A DNA stretch of 14,465 nt from Lysobacterales bacterium (GTDB lineage: Bacteria > Pseudomonadota > Gammaproteobacteria > Xanthomonadales > Rhodanobacteraceae), in NCBI GenBank assembly GCA_013298265.1, contig JAAFHE010000007.1:3544-18008 (forward strand), read 5' to 3'. The stretch's first letter is position 1, and each line of letters begins with the position of its first letter. The notes under the pieces are model-generated. The model did no database searches and was not told the origin of the DNA. It saw nothing but the letters and a program-made list of their open reading frames with translations. Below are positions 8,088-14,465 of the stretch, in pieces. The position numbers and the translations under genes were made by a program.

Positions 8088-8456
8088 ATGCCCATCAGCG
8101 AAGCTGAAAGCGCGGTCATGCAGGTGCTGTGGTTACGGCATCCGCTGGCCGCCGAGGAAATCGTCGCCGCGCTAGGCGATGCGCGGCAATGGCAGGAAGC
8201 GACCGTGAAGACCCTGCTGAACCGCCTGCTCAACAAGGGTGCTATCGCTGCGGTCAAGGACGGCCGGCGCTATCTCTACAGCCCGGTACTGCAGCGAGAC
8301 GCGTATGTGCACGAGCAGAGCAAGGACCTGCTCGACCGCCTGTTCGGTGGCCGCATCGCGCCGCTGGTCGCGCACTTCTCGGCGCAGCGCAAACTCAGCA
8401 AGAAAGACATTGCCGAACTCAAGCGACTGATTGCGGAGCTGCCCGATGAGCATTGA
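8088..8456 (+). CDS. BlaI/MecI/CopY-family transcriptional repressor
   Basis: A 122-residue winged-helix repressor. Residues 1-70 form the DNA-binding domain (MPISEAESAVMQVLW, then ATVKTLLNRLLNKGAI and the wing DGRRYLYSP). Residues about 75-122 form the helical dimerisation tail, where family members are cleaved when their M56 partner is activated. The ATG at 8088 gives the canonical family start; the in-frame ATG at 8058 directly abuts the first operator and would add MHQLFTCVIK, so it is less likely. There is almost no leader after the second operator, so the mRNA may be nearly leaderless. The gene overlaps the M56 peptidase gene by 11 bp (ATGAGCATTGA), the classical repressor/sensor pair. 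No beta-lactamase gene is near, so the trigger and regulon are open. Confidence 0.93.
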   Translation: MPISEAESAVMQVLWLRHPLAAEEIVAALGDARQWQEATVKTLLNRLLNKGAIAAVKDGRRYLYSPVLQRDAYVHEQSKDLLDRLFGGRIAPLVAHFSAQRKLSKKDIAELKRLIAELPDEH

Positions 8457-9699
8457 GGGTCTGCGCGGGTTGTTCGCGATGAACGTCTCGCTCAGCGTTG
8501 CGCTGATCGCGGTACTGCTGCTGCGCGGCTTACTGCGTCGCCACTCCGGTGCGGAAGTCGCGTACGCGAGCTGGTTGCTGGTTCCGCTGGCTGCGGCCGC
8601 AGCGCTGCTGCCGACGGGAACCGGTGGTGCATACCGCGTGCTGCTCGACGTGACGCCCGGCGCCACCGCGGTGCAGGTGCTGCAGGCGTCGAGCGACGCC
8701 ATCGCCGGTTGGCCGAGCTTGCCGCTGCTGGCGCTGTGGGGTTGCGGCGCCGTGGCCACCGCGCTGCTGTTCGCCGCGCAGCAGCGCAGCTTTGCGCGTG
8801 CGCTAGGACGTCCGCTGCGCGGCCGGCTGCGCGAGGGCGGGGCCGGCCCCTGCGTGGCTGGACTGCTGCGTCCCTGCATCGTGCTGCCGACGGCGTTCCG
8901 GTGGCGCTATAGCTGGCGCGAACGGCGCCTGATCCTGGCCCACGAGATCGCCCATCTGCGCGGCGGCGATCTTTATGCCAACGCGCTGGGCGCGTTGCTG
9001 CGCTGCCTGTTCTGGTTCAACCCATTGCTGCATCTGGCCTGCGCTCGATTCCGGCTTGACCAGGAGCTGGCCTGCGATGCGCGTGTGCTCGCGCGATTTC
9101 CGGAAGCGCGCCGGTCCTATGCCGGTGCGATGTTGAAGACCCAGCTTGGCGGCGCCGGTGCTACGGACAGCACGGGACCGCTCGGCTGCGGCTGGCACAA
9201 CCCCCATCCACTGAAGGAGAGAATCGCCATGTTGCATCATCCACTTCCGAGCTGGCCGCTGCGCCTGGGTGGCCGGCTCGTCGTCGCCGTATTCGGTGTC
9301 GCGACCGCGGCCGTGGTCTGGGCCGCCCAGTCCGGCGTCACCGTCGGCGCGGGATTCGTCGATGCCAGGGTCACGTTGCGCAGCGGCGACTTCGCGCATA
9401 CGGCACGCATGATCAATCCGTTTGGTGAATCGTTCCTGGTCACGGCCAGCAGCGATGGTCAGGCCTGGCAGGCTGAATTCACGGCACGGCCCGAATCCGC
9501 CGGCACGATACGCCTGAGCGCCCGCGTGCAGCGCGACAACGACGTCGTCGCCACGCCCGAGATCGTGCTGCGTGACGGTGAGGCTGGCGGCATCAGCGTC
9601 GATGGCGTCGGTGGCAAGGGCGGCCTTGCCGTCGAGTTGTTGCTAAGGCGCAGCGACGGTGCGGTGCCGAAGGATTGGCCGGCGTCGACGCACCATTGA
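8446..9699 (+). CDS. M56 (BlaR1-like) membrane metallopeptidase
   Basis: A 417-residue integral membrane protein, probably the signal transducer that destroys the upstream BlaI-type repressor. Hydrophobic segments lie at about 12-30, 38-57 and 90-112, with a fourth at about 273-294. The gluzincin site is clear: HEIAH (166-170) with the third zinc ligand in ELACDA (Glu207). After the last helix comes only about 123 residues (295-417), predicted outside the inner membrane, with beta-rich segments (FGESFLVTASSDGQAWQAEF, VVATPEIVLRDGEAGGISV). This is far too short for the penicillin-binding sensor of BlaR1/MecR1 and lacks its SxxK motif. The protein therefore senses something other than beta-lactams by that route, or acts through another partner. 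The start at 8446 overlaps the repressor stop, implying coupled translation. Confidence 0.92.
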   Translation: MSIEGLRGLFAMNVSLSVALIAVLLLRGLLRRHSGAEVAYASWLLVPLAAAAALLPTGTGGAYRVLLDVTPGATAVQVLQASSDAIAGWPSLPLLALWGCGAVATALLFAAQQRSFARALGRPLRGRLREGGAGPCVAGLLRPCIVLPTAFRWRYSWRERRLILAHEIAHLRGGDLYANALGALLRCLFWFNPLLHLACARFRLDQELACDARVLARFPEARRSYAGAMLKTQLGGAGATDSTGPLGCGWHNPHPLKERIAMLHHPLPSWPLRLGGRLVVAVFGVATAAVVWAAQSGVTVGAGFVDARVTLRSGDFAHTARMINPFGESFLVTASSDGQAWQAEFTARPESAGTIRLSARVQRDNDVVATPEIVLRDGEAGGISVDGVGGKGGLAVELLLRRSDGAVPKDWPASTHH

Positions 9700-9702
9700 G
9701 CG

Positions 9703-9751
9703 CCCGAGCGCGAGGGAGGCGACGCTCTTGCGTCCTTCTCTCGCGCTTGGG
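9703..9751 (+). terminator. Long 22-bp hairpin at the end of the BlaI-M56 unit
   Basis: The stem begins 4 nt after the M56 stop. Seventeen outer pairs (9703-9719 with 9735-9751, including three G-U) are followed by one bulged C (9720) and five pairs GACGC/GCGTC around a TCTT loop (9726-9729). Only a weak T-rich stretch (TGTGTTGTC) follows. It is probably the 3' end or terminator of the operon, possibly a small repetitive element. The remainder of the gap to 9836 shows no gene. Confidence 0.7.
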
Positions 9752-9835
9752 TGTGTTGTCGCCGTTCGCGCTTCCGATATGCCGGCTGGCCGGGTTTCGC
9801 TTAGGCTCTGCGGACCTTTTGCGAGATTACCCGCC

Positions 9836-10669
9836 ATGCGATCTGCTGCTGTACTGTTGGCCCTGTTCGCCAGTCCCGTGCTGGCCACCGAAGTGTCGCT
9901 GGACCTGCTGCATTTCGACGGCTTCGAGGCGCCTGCGCCGAGCGCGTTCCGGCTGGGCGCGCTGCTGTTGCGCGACCCGCACGTCTTCGTGCCGGTTCCG
10001 CTGGGGCCGGTCACGCTCTGCGCCGACGCGACCGACCTCGCCGATGTCGGGCTCAACCCGCAGATCGCCGCGAGTCTGGCGGCCGACGCGAATACCGACG
10101 GCCGTTATGACACGAGTCCGCTGCTGGTGTTCGATCCGTTGCGCGGCGACGGAGCGCCGGGACATGTCGTCAGCCGCAGCGGCGATTGCAGTGTCGCCAC
10201 GCCGCTCCAATGCACGCCGGATACGCTGGCCGCGGCAACGCGGTCGTACCGCGCGTTCACGTTGACCGGCAGCGACCGTTGCCTCGAACCACTGGCCGGC
10301 ACGACCAGCACCTGGAGCGGCGCTGCCGCCGTGCCGCAGCCCGGCGGTCATTGCTACGCGACCACGGCCGCCGATCTGGTGCTGAGCGCAGGCGCGGTGA
10401 CGATTCCGCTGTTCGATACCGCGTTCGGCGCACCCGTGCCCGCATCGACCGGCTCTACCGGGGGAGGCCTGCTGCGCGGTTTCCTGCGCGCGACGGACGC
10501 AGCGACGATCACGGTACCCGTCAACGGCAGCACGATGACGCTGGCGTCGCTGCTGCCCGGTGGCGCGGGCAGCTGTCGCGCGAATGTCGTTGGCGGCGTG
10601 GACACCTGGAACGGTGAAAGCGGCTGGTGGTTCTATTTCGAATTCCGCCAGGACGCGGCCACGCTGTAG
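9836..10669 (+). CDS. Secreted protein of unknown function
   Basis: A 277-residue protein with a typical signal peptide (MRSAAVLLALFASPVLA, cleavage near 17/18) and then LDLLHFDGFEAP (22-33). The mature part is rich in Ala, Thr, Gly and Asp and holds several cysteines spread along it (contexts TLCAD, GDCSV, LQCTP, DRCLE, GHCYA, GSCRA), which suggests disulfides and an extracytoplasmic location. It ends in an aromatic strand (GWWFYFEFRQDAATL). I do not recognise a catalytic motif or family. The ATG at 9836 was chosen because it starts the signal peptide; the frame stays open upstream to 9659 but that stretch overlaps the M56 gene. Its stop is 3 bp from the oppositely directed HAD gene, with no visible terminator between. 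Confidence 0.8.
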   Translation: MRSAAVLLALFASPVLATEVSLDLLHFDGFEAPAPSAFRLGALLLRDPHVFVPVPLGPVTLCADATDLADVGLNPQIAASLAADANTDGRYDTSPLLVFDPLRGDGAPGHVVSRSGDCSVATPLQCTPDTLAAATRSYRAFTLTGSDRCLEPLAGTTSTWSGAAAVPQPGGHCYATTAADLVLSAGAVTIPLFDTAFGAPVPASTGSTGGGLLRGFLRATDAATITVPVNGSTMTLASLLPGGAGSCRANVVGGVDTWNGESGWWFYFEFRQDAATL

Positions 10670-10672
10670 TCG

Positions 10673-11329
10673 TCAGTTCAGTGCCTCGGCCGGTTGCAGT
10701 AGCGAGCCCAGTTCGGCCGGCGTAGCCGCGATCGCGTCGGCGCCGGCCTGTTCGAGCTCGTCGCGGCTGCCGAAGCCCCAGGCCACGCCGAGGCCGCGCA
10801 CGCCGTTGCTGCGTGCGCCTTCGATGTCGAAATGGCGGTCGCCGATCATGACGGCCCGTGCCGGTGCGACATCGAAGTCAGCCAGTGCGCGCGCGATCAT
10901 CTGCGCTTTCTCGGAATGCTGGCCGTCGCCGCTGGGACCATAGACTTCACGGAAATGGTGTCCGAACGGGAGGTGGTCGACGATGCGGCGTGCCTGCACG
11001 CGCATCTTGGTCGTGACGATCGCGAGCGTGTGGTCCGCGGCCGCGAGCGCTTCGACGAGGCTGGCAATGCCGGGGTAGACCTCGTGCTCGGTCCAGCCGA
11101 CGCTGTCGAAACGCTCGCGGTAGTACGCGACGGCCTGTTCGACGCGCGCCGGGTCATTGCCGATGACGCGCGGGAAGCTCTGCCGCAACGGCGGACCTAT
11201 CCAGCGGCGCAGTTCCTCCAGCGGCGGTGCGAGATGGCCAAGGCGATCGAACGCGTGGCGCAGGGAGCCGACGATGCCGGCTTCGGAATGGATCAGGGTG
11301 CCATCGAGATCGAACAGGACGAGCTGCAT
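10673..11329 (-). CDS. HAD-superfamily hydrolase, phosphoglycolate phosphatase-like
   Basis: A 218-residue cytosolic phosphatase of HAD subfamily IA. Motif I is DLDGT (nucleophile Asp7, acid/base Asp9), motif II is IVTTK (Thr106), motif III is Lys141 (SEKAQMI) and motif IV is MIGDRHFDIEGA (Asp164, Asp168). The segment between motifs I and II (about 16-85) is a helical cap of C1 type. The tail IEGARSNGVRGLGVAWGFGSRDELEQAGAD is characteristic of the phosphoglycolate phosphatase/5'-nucleotidase branch, but the substrate cannot be read from sequence. The ATG at 11329 puts motif I at residue 7; a longer in-frame start at 11410 would add 27 unlikely residues. It lies 171 bp downstream of the secreted protease on the same strand and converges with the gene at 9836-10669. 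Confidence 0.93.
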   Translation of the reverse strand: MQLVLFDLDGTLIHSEAGIVGSLRHAFDRLGHLAPPLEELRRWIGPPLRQSFPRVIGNDPARVEQAVAYYRERFDSVGWTEHEVYPGIASLVEALAAADHTLAIVTTKMRVQARRIVDHLPFGHHFREVYGPSGDGQHSEKAQMIARALADFDVAPARAVMIGDRHFDIEGARSNGVRGLGVAWGFGSRDELEQAGADAIAATPAELGSLLQPAEALN

Positions 11330-11413
11330 GCGAAGTTCCGTCAGCGGAAACGCCCTGAGATTGGGCGTCGACGCGCCGTCACAATGCGCCACGCACGAAA
11401 CTTTGACCACGGT

Positions 11414-11431
11414 CGACGGGTGCAGCCGTCG
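11414..11431 (-). other. Small hairpin between protease and HAD genes
   Basis: CGACGG (11414-11419) and CCGTCG (11426-11431) are perfect 6-bp arms around a six-base loop. No T-run follows on the minus strand. It may help end the protease transcript. The rest of 11330-11500 shows no gene apart from the heptamer repeat. Confidence 0.3.
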
Positions 11432-11471
11432 TAGCGCATTCCCCGCGCCCGTGCCCCATCGACCATCCTCG

Positions 11472-11499
11472 ATTCTCCATTCCCGATTCCCGATTCCCG
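11472..11499 (-). repeat. Heptamer tandem repeat next to the protease stop codon
   Basis: Four 7-bp units on the plus strand: ATTCTCC followed by three exact ATTCCCG (11479-11499). On the minus strand this reads as GGGAAT-type heptamers beginning 2 nt after the protease TAG. From memory, similar GGGAATC tandems are scattered between genes in Xanthomonadales genomes. No function can be assigned. Confidence 0.7.
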
Positions 11500-11500
11500 C

Positions 11501-12895
11501 CTAAGGCTGGAAGCCGGCCCTGAAAATCATGTCGTTGCCACCGGCGCCGCGCGTCACGCTGATGCGGAATCCTTCAGCCGTCGCCGCATCGACGCTGACG
11601 GTAAAACCGTTCGCTGGCTCGGTCCACGATTCGCCGACCTTGAACATCGAGCCTTCGTTGTTCGACGTGGTTGCGGGCGGATTGGTGGCGTCCACGCTCC
11701 AGGCCGGTTCGCCGCGCGTGGTGTCGATGGAATGGATGATGACGGCGTCACCGGCGAGGTTGGCTTCGTACTTGCCGCCACGCTTGCGCGCCTCGATCGT
11801 GTAGTAACGCGTGGCAGGCGCGCCGGCGACGCGCACGATGATCATCTGCAGGTTGGTCGAGCCGATCAGGCTGGCGCGGTCGAGCAGCAGGTTCGAATAC
11901 ACGCCATCGACGTCGATGGTGCGCTTGCGCGCGGCGTCGATGAAGACGAGCTTGTCGCGCGACCAGGTGCTGATGTGCTTGGCGATGGCGCCGTACGTGG
12001 TGTCGTTCGCCGCGTTGCTCCAGGCGTCGCTCATCACGTCCCAGGGGTTGTCGTAGGGATTCGTGTCGCCATCGGAATTGTTCGCGTGCGGCAGGCCGTA
12101 GGCATGGCCCATCTCGTGGCTCAGCGGCGCGGAGTTGTTGAACGACCAGGGCGGGTTCCAGGTCGAGCTCCAGCACTTGTTGATGCCGTCGAGCGTGGCG
12201 CAGCGGCCGCCGCCCCAGGCGAAGCCGTCGAGATCGCCGTTGAACATCATGTTGACGCCCTGAAGGCCGCCATTCGCGGCGAAATTCACCGATGCGTCGG
12301 CTGCCGCAGTGCAGTCGTCGAATAGCTTGTTGAGGTTCGCGCTGCCGCCGCTGGGGACATAGAAGGAGCGCGGCTGCGGCAGCGTGAACCAGCCGTAGGC
12401 GGCGCTGCCGACGAGATTGATCTTGTTGTAGGACACTTCGCGCCAGTAGTGGTCGAGCTGGCCCGGGCTGTTGCCGTATTGGCCGCTGAAGAAGCTCAGC
12501 GGCTTCTGCTCGGTCGCGATGTCGCTGAACTTGCATAGCAGGGTGGCCCAGACCGTCGTCCCGGCGACGTTGGGCTGGTTGCCGTCGCGCTGCGGGTCGG
12601 CCGCTACGATGGCCTGCACGGCCAGGCCCTCCGTCGTGGCCGGCGCAGCCAGTTCGACCGCGACACGCTTGCCGGCCAGCGCGTAGACATCACCGGCGCC
12701 GATGCGTGCCTGCTGCGGATCCAGCGCGTAGCGCAGGCCCGCATCGTCGACCAGGGTCACGCGAAACTGGCTTTCCTGGCCGGTGACGGGATCCGGGTCG
12801 CCCCAGGTGAGTTCGAGGCGACCCTCGATCGGGGCGGCGAAGGCGCTGGTGCAAAGCAGCAGCGGACACAGGGACAACAGGCGCAGTGTGGTCAT
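11501..12895 (-). CDS. Secreted metzincin-like zinc metalloprotease
   Basis: A 464-residue exported protein. A signal peptide covers residues 1 to about 21 (MTTLRLLSLCPLLLCTSAFA). An N-terminal beta region (about 22-110) precedes the catalytic domain. That domain has GTTVWATLLCKFSD, the GQLDHYWREVSYNKINLVGS segment seen in gametolysin- and M6-like proteases, and the full zinc signature HEMGHAYGLPH (260-270), with three His ligands and catalytic Glu261. DVMSD follows, with Met288 as the likely Met-turn. HExxHxxGxxH plus a Met-turn points to the metzincin clan, M11/M66-like rather than classical M6, which has Asp as third ligand. The C-terminus is GGNDMIFRAGFQP, a possible lineage-specific tail. 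The ATG at 12895 was preferred over a TTG at 12931 because it starts the signal peptide directly. Probably a degradative exoenzyme; substrate unknown. Confidence 0.88.
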   Translation of the reverse strand: MTTLRLLSLCPLLLCTSAFAAPIEGRLELTWGDPDPVTGQESQFRVTLVDDAGLRYALDPQQARIGAGDVYALAGKRVAVELAAPATTEGLAVQAIVAADPQRDGNQPNVAGTTVWATLLCKFSDIATEQKPLSFFSGQYGNSPGQLDHYWREVSYNKINLVGSAAYGWFTLPQPRSFYVPSGGSANLNKLFDDCTAAADASVNFAANGGLQGVNMMFNGDLDGFAWGGGRCATLDGINKCWSSTWNPPWSFNNSAPLSHEMGHAYGLPHANNSDGDTNPYDNPWDVMSDAWSNAANDTTYGAIAKHISTWSRDKLVFIDAARKRTIDVDGVYSNLLLDRASLIGSTNLQMIIVRVAGAPATRYYTIEARKRGGKYEANLAGDAVIIHSIDTTRGEPAWSVDATNPPATTSNNEGSMFKVGESWTEPANGFTVSVDAATAEGFRISVTRGAGGNDMIFRAGFQP

Positions 12896-13130
12896 GGCAA
12901 ACCGAGTCGGTGACGTTCTGGTGAGGTGCAACCTAAAGCCCTGGGGGTTTTGCGACTGTTAATTCGCCCGCGGATTGTGGTTGCGTAACGGTTTGCAACG
13001 CGGCGAGCCGACCGACGGCCGACGAATGGCGCAGGCCGGAGGCCGCGCGGCGCCGGGAACCGGGCGTCGCGCGAGCCGGCTGAAACTACGGGCCAGGCCC
13101 GCGGTGCCGGAATCGTCCGATGGCACCTCA

Positions 13131-13151
13131 GCTCGGGGGCCTCGCCCGAGC
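13131..13151 (-). terminator. Hairpin just after pgk
   Basis: GCTCGGG (13131-13137) and CCCGAGC (13145-13151) are perfect 7-bp arms around a 7-base loop, starting 2 nt beyond the pgk stop on the minus strand. It is followed by TGAGGTGCC, without a T-run, so it may be a 3'-end stabiliser or a weak terminator. Downstream, 12896-13130 shows no gene. Confidence 0.45.
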
Positions 13152-13153
13152 GT

Positions 13154-14326
13154 TCAGGCCCGCGCATTCAGGGCGGCGACGGCAGGCAGTTCCTTGCCTT
13201 CGAGAAACTCGAGGAAGGCGCCGCCGCCGGTCGAGATGTAACCGATGTCGGCCTGCACACCGTATTTCTCGACCGCCGCGAGGGTGTCGCCGCCGCCGGC
13301 GATCGAGAACGCGTCCGACGCGGCGATCGCCCTGGCCAGCGTTTCGGTGCCCTTGCCGAAGGCATCGAACTCGAACACGCCGACCGGACCGTTCCACACC
13401 ACGCAGCCAGCCTTGGCGATCAGTGCGGCATAGCTGGCCGCGGTGCTTGGCCCGATGTCGAGAATCATGTCCTCGGCGCCGACCGCGTCGACCGCCTTGA
13501 CCGTCGCGGCAGCGTCGGCAGCAAAGGCGGTCGCGACCACGACGTCGGTCGGGATCGGCACCTCGGCGCCACGTGCCTTGGCCTCGGCGATGATGCGGCG
13601 CGCGGTATCGAGCAGGTCGCTCTCGACCAGCGACTTGCCGACGCCGTAGCCGCTCGCGGCGATGAAGGTATTGGCGATGCCGCCGCCGACGATGAGCTGG
13701 TCTACCTTGCCGGTCAGCGTCTGCAGCAGTTCCAGCTTGGTCGATACCTTGGAGCCGGCGACGATGGCCAGTAGCGGGCGCTTCGGATTTTCCAGCGCCT
13801 TGGCCAGTGCATCGAGTTCGGCCATCAGCAACGGTCCGCCGCAGGCGACTTTCGCAGCCCGGATCGCGCCATGCGTCGACGCCTGCGCGCGGTGCGCGGT
13901 GCCGAACGCGTCCATGACGTACACGTCGCAGAGCGCGGCGTATTTCGCGCTGAGGTCGGCCGAATCCTTGGCTTCGCCGACGTTCATGCGGCAGTTTTCC
14001 AGCAGTACGACTTCGCCGGGCGCGACCTCGACGCCGTCGAGGTAGTCGCGCACGAGGCGGACTTCGCTGCGCAGTGCTTCCCTGAGCCAAGCCGCTACCG
14101 GCGCCAGCGAATCAGCCTCGGAAAACGCGCCTTCGCTCGGCCGGCCCAGGTGCGACATGACCAGGACGGCGGCGCCGGCATCGCGGGCCAGCGCGATCGT
14201 CGGCAGCGCCGCTTCGAGGCGCTGCGTCGCGGTGATGTGGCCATCCTTGAGCGGAACGTTCAGGTCTTCGCGGATCAGCACGCGCTTGCCGTGCAGGTCG
14301 AGGTCGGTCATGCGGAGTATGGACAT
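13154..14326 (-). CDS. pgk: Phosphoglycerate kinase
   Basis: A 390-residue cytosolic monomer that interconverts 1,3-bisphosphoglycerate + ADP and 3-phosphoglycerate + ATP in glycolysis and gluconeogenesis. Its length is normal for the family. Visible signatures are REDLNVPL (Asp21, Asn23, substrate site), SHLGRP (58-63), [51 protein letters not shown] and the nucleotide loop GGGDT (344-348), then STGGGAFLE (365-373). The ATG at 14326 gives [21 protein letters not shown], as in Xanthomonas relatives, with an AGGG ribosome site about 9 nt upstream; the next Met is residue 6. Its usual glycolytic neighbours (gap, pyk, fba) are not visible on either side within the window. It has its own promoter and a structured leader. 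Confidence 0.98.
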   Translation of the reverse strand: MSILRMTDLDLHGKRVLIREDLNVPLKDGHITATQRLEAALPTIALARDAGAAVLVMSHLGRPSEGAFSEADSLAPVAAWLREALRSEVRLVRDYLDGVEVAPGEVVLLENCRMNVGEAKDSADLSAKYAALCDVYVMDAFGTAHRAQASTHGAIRAAKVACGGPLLMAELDALAKALENPKRPLLAIVAGSKVSTKLELLQTLTGKVDQLIVGGGIANTFIAASGYGVGKSLVESDLLDTARRIIAEAKARGAEVPIPTDVVVATAFAADAAATVKAVDAVGAEDMILDIGPSTAASYAALIAKAGCVVWNGPVGVFEFDAFGKGTETLARAIAASDAFSIAGGGDTLAAVEKYGVQADIGYISTGGGAFLEFLEGKELPAVAALNARA

Positions 14327-14361
14327 GGGGGATCCCTGGTGGTCGGGCGGGTTGTCGGGCG

Positions 14362-14400
14362 GCAGCCTGGCTGCGCTCCGCTGCCCCTTGCAGCGGAGCG
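14362..14400 (-). promoter_or_regulatory. Structured pgk leader (two adjacent hairpins)
   Basis: CGCTCCGCTGC (14374-14384) and GCAGCGGAGCG (14390-14400) are perfect 11-bp arms around a five-base loop. Beside it, GCAGC (14362-14366) and GCTGC (14370-14374) make a small second hairpin, and its arms can also pair with those of the large one. On the transcript from the predicted promoter the big stem would begin about 8 nt from the 5' end, so it may protect the mRNA or tune translation. Confidence 0.6.
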
Positions 14401-14413
14401 GCGAAAGCGGAGG

Positions 14414-14442
14414 ATTACAGCGGCGCCGCACCGGCTTTGCAA
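14414..14442 (-). promoter_or_regulatory. Sigma-70 promoter of pgk
   Basis: On the minus strand, TTGCAA (14442-14437, 4/6 to TTGACA), 17 bp, then TGTAAT (14419-14414, 5/6 to TATAAT). The predicted start is near 14407, giving a leader of about 80 nt. This is the best promoter match noticed in the window. Confidence 0.6.
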
Positions 14443-14465
14443 ATCGTGCGCGGCAGCCCGCCGGT

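Noticed and set aside
8088..9699. Beta-lactam resistance operon
   Set aside because: The repressor/M56 pair is real, but there is no beta-lactamase or penicillin-binding sensor domain in the window, so resistance is not supported.
11732..12536. Open frames opposite and out of frame with the secreted protease
   Set aside because: Val/Arg/Gly-rich or Arg/Gln/His-rich shadow translations; the minus-strand frame with signal peptide and zinc motif explains the region.
12936..12952. AAAGCCC..GGGGTTTT as a terminator
   Set aside because: The arms carry a mismatch and leave almost no loop, and no plus-strand gene ends nearby.
12896..13153. Possible small gene between pgk and the protease
   Set aside because: Short frames on both strands are Arg/Pro/Ala-rich, overlap the ends of flanking genes and lack start signals; only a hairpin after pgk is supported.

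Overview
The window is GC-rich, densely coding bacterial chromosome. Its codon use, gene content and lineage-typical proteins suggest a gammaproteobacterium of the Lysobacterales (Xanthomonadales), perhaps Rhodanobacteraceae. Supporting signs are a Xanthomonas-like phosphoglycerate kinase N-terminus, an ECF sigma factor paired with a TPR-bearing Ser/Thr kinase, a secreted protein ending in an 'IFRxGF' tail, and GGGAATC-type heptamer repeats. This placement is inference; no rRNA or tRNA gene is present to settle it. No phage, transposase, CRISPR or tRNA signal was seen.

Left part (1-4207, + strand). The window opens with a secreted-protein gene whose coding signal jumps between frames (44-707), so it is probably a pseudogene or an assembly error. 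Next is a two-gene signalling unit: an ECF43-like sigma factor (819-1376) and, 8 bp later, a membrane Ser/Thr kinase with a TPR-rich C-terminal half (1385-4207). By analogy with known ECF43/kinase pairs, the kinase probably activates the sigma factor by phosphorylation.

Central metabolic pair (4208-7201, + strand). Transketolase (4429-6423) is followed after 1 bp by ferredoxin-NADP+ reductase (6425-7201), apparently translationally coupled. The leader before tkt holds a GC hairpin followed by TTTTCT, either the terminator of the kinase unit or an attenuator of tkt.

Accessory part (7202-10669, + strand). A small two-TM DUF3592-like membrane protein (7398-7937) precedes a BlaI-family repressor (8088-8456). 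The repressor overlaps an M56 (BlaR1-like) membrane metallopeptidase (8446-9699). Two BlaI-type dyads sit immediately in front of the repressor start, so this is a self-regulated, proteolysis-controlled switch. No beta-lactamase is nearby, and the M56 protein has its own C-terminal periplasmic domain instead of a penicillin-binding sensor. The unit ends in a 22-bp, almost perfect hairpin. A secreted cysteine-containing protein of unknown function follows (9836-10669).

Right part (10673-14465, - strand). Reading leftwards, these genes are phosphoglycerate kinase (14326-13154), a secreted metzincin-like zinc protease (12895-11501) and a HAD phosphatase (11329-10673), which meets the secreted-protein gene tail to tail. 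pgk has a recognisable sigma-70 promoter and an 11-bp perfect hairpin at the start of its leader. The gaps at 7202-7397, 11330-11500 and 12896-13153 hold inverted or tandem repeats but no credible gene.

The most interesting parts are the sigma/kinase pair and the BlaI-M56 switch with its paired operators and unusual sensor domain, both lacking an obvious target, and the structured leaders of tkt and pgk.
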